Origin: Trueperaceae bacterium
GTDB taxonomy: Bacteria > Deinococcota > Deinococci > Deinococcales > Trueperaceae
NCBI GenBank assembly: GCA_007130445.1
Contig: SLSM01000404.1
Location: 1 to 5,338, forward strand
Length of the DNA: 5,338 bases
Reading direction: 5' to 3'
Under the pieces are notes generated by a model that was not told where the DNA came from, ran no database searches, and worked only from the letters and a program-made list of their open reading frames with translations. Shown here piece by piece: positions 1-4,091 of the stretch. Within the stretch, counting starts at the first letter, position 1, and each line of letters starts with the position of its first letter. The translations under genes were made by a program, and so were the position numbers.

Positions 1-31
1 CGTGCGGCCGCGTGTACCGCTGCACCGTCAT
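1..31 (-). CDS. Possible 5' end of a divergent gene, cut by the window edge
   Basis: On the minus strand an ATG at 31-29 is followed by ten sense codons to the edge, reading MTVQRYTRPH. It is preceded by AGGGGA (plus-strand 42-37) with a 5-nt spacer, a good Shine-Dalgarno arrangement. All nine codons after the ATG end in G or C, as expected of genes in this GC-rich genome. Ten codons are too few to name a product. If real, it is transcribed away from the transporter operon and shares the 32-149 intergenic region with it; regulators and catabolic enzymes are common in such positions, but that is inference. The alternative is a chance ATG in non-coding DNA or inside another gene. Confidence 0.35.
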   Translation of the reverse strand, partial: MTVQRYTRPH

Positions 32-69
32 GACGTTCCCCTGACACGCTCGCGTGCAGTAGGCTGGCG

Positions 70-103
70 CGGTCCACACCCGGACCCGGTCCCAACCGGA
101 CCG
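70..103 (+). repeat. Tandem pair of GGTCC/GGACC stem-loops
   Basis: Two adjacent inverted repeats with nearly the same sequence. The first is GGTCC (71-75), a 6-nt loop and GGACC (82-86). The second is CGGTCC (87-92), a 5-nt loop CAACC and GGACCG (98-103), a perfect 6-bp stem. The units are also imperfect direct repeats of each other. The outermost arms (70-75 and 98-103) could pair instead, so alternative RNA folds exist. They lie about 46 nt upstream of the GTG start. They could be paired operator sites or an RNA leader structure; no U-tract follows, so a simple intrinsic terminator is unlikely. Confidence 0.5.
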
Positions 104-137
104 ACAAGAGCGTCACACCGACGGGATGGACGTTCAC

Positions 138-145
138 AAGGAGGT
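138..145 (+). promoter_or_regulatory. Ribosome binding site that fixes the binding-protein start
   Basis: AAGGAGGT is a near-perfect complement to the 16S rRNA tail. It ends 4 nt before the GTG at 150 (5 nt counted from the last G of GGAGG). An in-frame ATG at 126 lies upstream of this site and so is not the start. An in-frame ATG at 213 has only AGGA 17 nt upstream, which is too far. The site therefore selects GTG 150. Confidence 0.85.
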
Positions 146-149
146 ACCC

Positions 150-1208
150 GTGACCGACCGAGTGCCCAGCATCGCGCCGAGTGGCGCGCCCAGGACCGCC
201 CCATCGCACCGCATGCGCCGCCTCGCGCCGCTCGCGCTCCTGCTCGCCGTCGCCCTCGGACTCGGTGCGACCACGCTGGCCCAGGGCCCGCTGCTCGTCT
301 ACTCGATCATCCAGGAGCAGGACGCGGCCGCGATCACGACGGCCTTCACCGCCGCGACCGGCATCGAGGTGCAGACGATCCGCGCTTCTGGCGGCGAGAT
401 CGTGGCCCGCGTGATCGCCGAGGGCAACGCACCGCGCGCCGACGTGGTGCTCGGCGGTGCCAGCAACCTGCACATCGCGATGACGAATGCAGGCGTGCTC
501 GATCCGTACTACAGCGACGCGGCGCCCTACCTCGAGGGCAACCACCGCGATCCGGACGGCTACTGGACCGGCTTCTACCTCACCGCGCTCGGCATCGGCA
601 TCAACGAGGCGCGCTACCGCCAGGCCTACGGCGACAAGCCGCTGCCGGTCACCTGGGAAGACCTCCTCGATCCAGACTTCGCCGGCGAGATCGTGATGAC
701 CGACCCGATCGCCTCGTCGACCGCCTACCTGTTCCTGCAGACGCAACTGCAGCGGCTCGGTTGGGACGACGGCTGGGCGTACCTCGAGGCGCTCGCTCCG
801 CGTGTCGGCCAGTTCCCCACCTCCGGGTCGGCGCCGCCGCGCATGGTCGGCACGGGGGAGTACATCCTCGGCGTCGCCTTCGTCCACTCGCTCAGCTCCA
901 CGATCGTGCAGGGCTTCCCGGTCACGCTGGTGGTCCCGCCCGGCACCGGCGGCGAGGCCGGCGCGGTGTCGATCATCGCGGGCGCGCCGAACCCGGACCT
1001 GGCGCGCCAGTTCGTCGACTTCGTGATGGGCGTCGACGCGCAGCAGGCCTTCACCGACATCGCGCTCACGACGCCGCTCAACCCGGACGTCGCGCTGCCC
1101 GAGGCGGCGATCGCGCGCGCCTCGATCGACATGATCGACTTCGACGCCGACCTCGCGGGCTCGCAGCGTGAAGAGACGCTGCGCCGCTGGGAGAGCACGC
1201 TCGATTGA
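150..1208 (+). CDS. ABC transporter periplasmic substrate-binding protein (AfuA/FbpA/PhnS-like)
   Basis: A 352-residue extracytoplasmic solute receptor for the importer encoded just downstream. An unusually long N-region (residues 1-24, RMRRL at 21-25) precedes a hydrophobic core (about 26-41) and a probable signal peptidase I site near TTLA-Q (44/45). There is no lipobox cysteine, so it is predicted to be a free periplasmic protein. The mature part has the two-lobed type 2 binding-protein pattern: LLVYS at 48-52, FTAATGIEV at 66-74, SGGE at 80-83, ADVVLGG at 97-103, a DPIASSTAY loop at 185-193, GVAFVH at 241-246, and a PPGTGGEAG hinge-side loop at 263-271. The family is often annotated as Fe(III)-binding, but related members bind sugar phosphates, aminoethylphosphonate or thiamine. 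The C-lobe tyrosine pair of ferric-binding proteins is absent; YY at 120-121 lies in the N-terminal half in a generic DPY context. Substrate is therefore left open. The stop overlaps the permease start, implying coupled translation. Confidence 0.93.
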   Translation: MTDRVPSIAPSGAPRTAPSHRMRRLAPLALLLAVALGLGATTLAQGPLLVYSIIQEQDAAAITTAFTAATGIEVQTIRASGGEIVARVIAEGNAPRADVVLGGASNLHIAMTNAGVLDPYYSDAAPYLEGNHRDPDGYWTGFYLTALGIGINEARYRQAYGDKPLPVTWEDLLDPDFAGEIVMTDPIASSTAYLFLQTQLQRLGWDDGWAYLEALAPRVGQFPTSGSAPPRMVGTGEYILGVAFVHSLSSTIVQGFPVTLVVPPGTGGEAGAVSIIAGAPNPDLARQFVDFVMGVDAQQAFTDIALTTPLNPDVALPEAAIARASIDMIDFDADLAGSQREETLRRWESTLD

Positions 1209-2917
1209 TCCCGCCCCAGGCCCCGGTCGGCTCCGTTCCGCGGCCCGCCCGACAGGGTGGGCCGCGCTACCGCGGCCTCGTCGCCGAGGTCGTCGCGCTG
1301 GTGCGTCTGTGGCGCCGCGACGTGGTGCTGGCGATCACGCTGACGCTGGTCGTGCTCGCACTGGGCGTGTTCGTGGTGTACCCGCTGGCGATGGCGATCG
1401 TCACGCCGCGCGGCGAGGACTGGTTGCGCGCCGTCACGACCGCCCGCTGGCGCGTCACGATGGGCAACACGCTGATGATGGCGGCGCTCTCGACCGTCTC
1501 GTCGGTGCTCGTCGGCTTCGTCTACGCGTACGCGATCACGCGCGCGCGCGTGCCGTGGGCGCGCTTCTTCACGTTGGTGCCGCTGCTGCCGCTCATCACG
1601 CCACCGTTCGTGTCGGGGCTGTCGTTCATCCTGCTCTTCGGTCGCCGCGGCATCGTGACGTACGAGCTGCTGGGCCTGAACACGAACATCTACGGCTGGC
1701 ACGGCCTGTGGTTGGCGCAGACGGTGTCGTTCTTCCCGATCGCGTTCCTGGCCATCGCGGGTGTGTTGCGCTCGATCAACCCGAACCTGGAACGCGCTAG
1801 CGAGAGCATGGGCGCGAGCGCCTGGACGACCTTCCGGCGCGTGCTGCTGCCGCTCGCGAGCCCCGGCATCGGCGCCGCGGCACTGCTCGTGGCGATCGCG
1901 GTGCTGGGCGACTTCGGCAACCCCATGCTGATCGCGGGACGCTTCCGAGTGCTGGCCACCGAGGCGTACCTGCAGATCTCCGGTTGGGCCGACATGCGCA
2001 TGGGCGCCGCGCTCGGCCTGGCGCTGCTGGTTCCGGCGATCGTGTTCTTCTTCCTGCAACGCCACCTGCAGGGCTCGTCCGTGGGGCGCTACGTCACCGT
2101 GGGGGGCCGTGGCTCGCGGCTCGAGGCGGCACCGTTGTCGCCGTGGGTGCGCTGGTCGCTGTTCGCCTTCTGCCTCGCGATCGCGCTCTTCATGGGCGCC
2201 AAGTACGCGGTGATCGTGCTGGGCGCGTTCACACCCGTCTGGGGCATCGACTACAGCTTCACGCTCGACAACCTCACGCACGTGTTGGTGCGCTCCGGCG
2301 AGCTGTGGAACAGCATCCGTTTCGCCGGCAGCGCCGCACTGGTGTGCGCGATCCTGGCGACCGTCAGCGCCTTCCTCGTCTACCGAGTGAAGGTTCCTTT
2401 CGGGCGTGCCCTCGATCTCGTCTCGCTGCTCCCTGCCGCGATCCCGGGCACGCTGCTCGGCATCGCCTACGTGCTCGCCTTCAACACGCCGCCGCTGCGG
2501 CTCACGGGCACCGGCACCATCATCGTGATCAGCATGGTGTTCTCCTACCTCCCCGTGGGATACCGCATCGCGGCGGCGACGCTGCAACAGCTGGCGCCGT
2601 CGATCGAGGAGAGCGCGGCCGACATGGGGGCGTCGAGCATGCGGACCTTCGTCGACGTGGTCCTGCCGCTCATCGGCACCTCGTTCTCCGCCGCGCTTGT
2701 GTACTGCTTCGTCAAGGCGATCGGTACGCTGTCGGCGGTGGTATTCCTGATCTCGCACGGGAACGTCGTCGCGTCGGCGTCGATCCTGAACCTCGCCGAG
2801 CAGGGGTACTGGGGTTGGGCCGCCGCCCTCGCGACCATGTTGATCACCGCCGCTCTGCTCGCGTTGGCCCTGGCGAAGCTCGTTCTCGGCCGCCGCTTCG
2901 CGTTCTTCGACGTCTGA
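1205..2917 (+). CDS. ABC transporter permease, two fused membrane domains
   Basis: A 570-residue inner-membrane channel subunit in which two permease domains are joined in one chain, as in FbpB/ThiP-type importers, so one polypeptide can replace the usual permease dimer. About 12 hydrophobic helices are visible, for example near residues 39-66, 86-113, 120-146, 168-187, 221-238, 266-284, 314-340, 373-393, 407-426, 436-454, 489-516 and 535-560. Each half has an EAA loop that contacts the ATPase: ESMGAS...VLLPLASPG at about 200-221 and ESAADMGAS...VVLPL at about 469-489, both with the conserved Gly and Leu-Pro. Start TTG 1205 overlaps the preceding TGA by 4 nt and has GGGAGA 10 nt upstream. GTG 1301, with GAGGT 10 nt upstream and just before the first helix, is a reasonable alternative. 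Its stop is in the same frame as the ATPase downstream. The transported substrate cannot be told from the permease. Confidence 0.94.
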   Translation: MIPPQAPVGSVPRPARQGGPRYRGLVAEVVALVRLWRRDVVLAITLTLVVLALGVFVVYPLAMAIVTPRGEDWLRAVTTARWRVTMGNTLMMAALSTVSSVLVGFVYAYAITRARVPWARFFTLVPLLPLITPPFVSGLSFILLFGRRGIVTYELLGLNTNIYGWHGLWLAQTVSFFPIAFLAIAGVLRSINPNLERASESMGASAWTTFRRVLLPLASPGIGAAALLVAIAVLGDFGNPMLIAGRFRVLATEAYLQISGWADMRMGAALGLALLVPAIVFFFLQRHLQGSSVGRYVTVGGRGSRLEAAPLSPWVRWSLFAFCLAIALFMGAKYAVIVLGAFTPVWGIDYSFTLDNLTHVLVRSGELWNSIRFAGSAALVCAILATVSAFLVYRVKVPFGRALDLVSLLPAAIPGTLLGIAYVLAFNTPPLRLTGTGTIIVISMVFSYLPVGYRIAAATLQQLAPSIEESAADMGASSMRTFVDVVLPLIGTSFSAALVYCFVKAIGTLSAVVFLISHGNVVASASILNLAEQGYWGWAAALATMLITAALLALALAKLVLGRRFAFFDV

Positions 2918-2926
2918 TCGGGCGCG

Positions 2927-2934
2927 AGAAAGGA
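2927..2934 (+). promoter_or_regulatory. Ribosome binding site pointing to a non-standard ATPase start
   Basis: AGAAAGGA lies 10 nt after the permease stop and ends 7 nt before an ATC codon at 2942. This is ideal spacing for initiation there, and about 64 nt from the first standard start codon (GTG 2999), too far to serve it. No ATG, GTG or TTG lies in any frame between 2918 and 2998. Confidence 0.6.
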
Positions 2935-2941
2935 CCTCACG

Positions 2942-4072
2942 ATCACAGCCACCGAAGCGTCACCGACCCCAACCGACCCGCACGTCGAGCTCCGCGGCGT
3001 GAGCAAGTCGTTCGGATCGACCCTCGCCGTCGACCGCCTCGATCTGGTGATCGAACGGGGCTCGTTCACGACCCTGCTCGGCCCGAGCGGCTGCGGCAAG
3101 ACGACCACCTTGCGGATGCTCGCGGGCTTCTACGAGCCCGACGAGGGTGAGATCCTGATCGGCGGCGCGCGCCAGAACGAGGTGCCGCCGAACCGGCGCA
3201 ACGTCTCGATCGTGTTCCAGGACTACGCCCTGTTCCCGCACATGACGGTGCTGCAGAACGTCAGCTACGGCCTCAAGCTGCGCCGCGTGGAGAGGGGCGA
3301 GCGCGAGCGCCGCGTGGCGCGGGTGCTCGAGTTCCTCGGCCTGGACGCGCTCGGGGCACGTCATCCGCACGAGCTCAGCGGTGGGCAGCAGCAGCGCGTG
3401 GCGCTCGGCCGTTCGATCGTGATGGAGCCGGCCGTGCTGCTGATGGACGAGCCGCTCTCGAACCTCGACGCCAAGCTCCGCATCCGCGTGCGCGCCGAGC
3501 TCAAGGAGATCCAGCGCGTGCTCGGCATCACCACCGTCTACGTGACGCACGACCAGGACGAGGCGCTGAGCCTCTCCGACATGGTCGCGGTCATGGCCGA
3601 CGGCCAGCTGCAGCAGTTCAGCGACCCGTGGCTGCTCTACCATGCGCCCGTCAACCGTTTCGTGGCCGACTTCGTCGGCTACGCCAACGTGATCCCGGGC
3701 CGGGTGGAACACGCCGCCGACGGCGCGGCCGAGGTCGCGCTCGCGGCCCGCAGCGACGCTCCGCTGCGCTGCCTCGACCCGGCGGGCCGTGCACACGCCG
3801 GCCGCGACGTCGGCGTGATGGTCCGTCCCGAGTGGTTCACGGTCACCGGCGCCGCTGCAGAGCGCACTACGGTCGACGGCCTCACCTTCGAGGCCGAGGT
3901 CCGCGCCACCAGTTACCTGGGCGCCTTCGCGCGCGCCTGGGTCGACGTCGAGGGCCTCGCGGAACCGCTGGTGATCGAGGTGAACGTCACGCGTCGCGAC
4001 CAGCTCGAGCGCGGTACGCACCTGCGGCTGCACGTGCCGCACGACCGTGCGGTGGTGGTGGACGGGGGCTGA
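2942..4072 (+). CDS. ABC transporter ATP-binding protein with C-terminal TOBE domain
   Basis: The cytoplasmic ATPase that powers the importer, of the sugar/iron/polyamine (PotA/FbpC/UgpC-like) type. With the ATC start used here it has 376 residues: Walker A GPSGCGKT 47-54, Q-loop Gln 93, signature LSGGQ 145-149, Walker B VLLMDEP 165-171 with catalytic Glu 170, D-loop SNLD 173-176 and switch His 203. A TOBE-type regulatory domain fills the rest (about 250-370, with GVMVRPE). All catalytic residues are intact. The start is the odd point: the first standard codon, GTG 2999, would remove the first beta strand (HVELRG), which family members have. Reading from ATC 2942 gives a typical N-terminus, TATEASPTPTDPH, and matches the ribosome binding site. 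GTG 2999 (357 residues) remains the fallback. Third gene of the operon, 24 nt after the permease stop. Gene identity is sure; the start is not. Confidence 0.93.
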   Translation: MTATEASPTPTDPHVELRGVSKSFGSTLAVDRLDLVIERGSFTTLLGPSGCGKTTTLRMLAGFYEPDEGEILIGGARQNEVPPNRRNVSIVFQDYALFPHMTVLQNVSYGLKLRRVERGERERRVARVLEFLGLDALGARHPHELSGGQQQRVALGRSIVMEPAVLLMDEPLSNLDAKLRIRVRAELKEIQRVLGITTVYVTHDQDEALSLSDMVAVMADGQLQQFSDPWLLYHAPVNRFVADFVGYANVIPGRVEHAADGAAEVALAARSDAPLRCLDPAGRAHAGRDVGVMVRPEWFTVTGAAAERTTVDGLTFEAEVRATSYLGAFARAWVDVEGLAEPLVIEVNVTRRDQLERGTHLRLHVPHDRAVVVDGG

Positions 4073-4090
4073 GACCTCGGCCGCCCCGTC
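4061..4090. terminator. Possible two-way terminator hairpin between convergent genes
   Basis: GACGGGG (4061-4067) pairs perfectly with CCCCGTC (4084-4090). Within it, GCUGA (4068-4072) can pair with UCGGC (4077-4081, one G-U pair) around a GACC loop, leaving a 2-nt bulge. The structure covers the last codons of the ATPase gene and nearly all of the 19-bp gap to the helicase stop. It is placed where a shared terminator is expected, but no T-run follows on either strand, so it would not be a classical intrinsic terminator. It may act with Rho, protect 3' ends, or be chance in GC-rich DNA. Confidence 0.4.
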
Positions 4091-4091
4091 C

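Larger units (their letters stand above)
32..149. promoter_or_regulatory. Leader/promoter region of the transporter operon with clustered inverted repeats
   Basis: This non-coding stretch precedes the binding-protein gene and may also serve a divergent gene on the left. It holds a 10-bp perfect palindrome CGTCATGACG (26-35, partly in the possible divergent gene), an inverted repeat CACGC-TC-GCGTG (45-56), and two tandem stem-loops (70-103). I could not find a convincing -35/-10 pair: CTGACA at 41-46 and TAGGCT at 60-65 resemble the hexamers but are only 13 nt apart. The promoter must lie here or further left, because the operon genes downstream are closely packed. The clustering of symmetric elements suggests control by a dimeric regulator or by RNA structure, but no known operator was recognised. 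Confidence 0.45.

Noticed and set aside
41..65. CTGACA and TAGGCT as a sigma-70 promoter
   Set aside because: The hexamer-like sequences are only 13 nt apart, against about 17 expected, and TAGGCT lacks the conserved final T context of a strong -10. Not called as a promoter.
126..128. ATG 126 as the binding-protein start
   Set aside because: It lies upstream of the strong AAGGAGGT site at 138-145 and has no ribosome binding site of its own.
2..1171. A 389-codon plus-strand open frame over the binding-protein gene
   Set aside because: Arg/Ala/Pro/Gly-rich shadow in another frame. It covers a gene with a ribosome binding site, signal peptide and conserved domain.
725..2758. A 677-codon open frame on the minus strand, antisense to the binding protein and permease
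   Set aside because: Its translation is a low-complexity mix of Arg, His, Gln, Asp and Glu with no domain or hydrophobic pattern, as expected from the complement of high-GC codons. The plus-strand genes in the same place have clear family motifs.
2915..2917. TGA as a selenocysteine or recoding site
   Set aside because: The permease ends naturally here at normal family length, no cysteine is expected at this position, and a separate ribosome binding site follows.
2960..4042. A 360-codon minus-strand open frame opposite the ATPase gene
   Set aside because: His/Arg/Glu/Val-rich antisense shadow; the plus strand encodes all ABC ATPase motifs intact.
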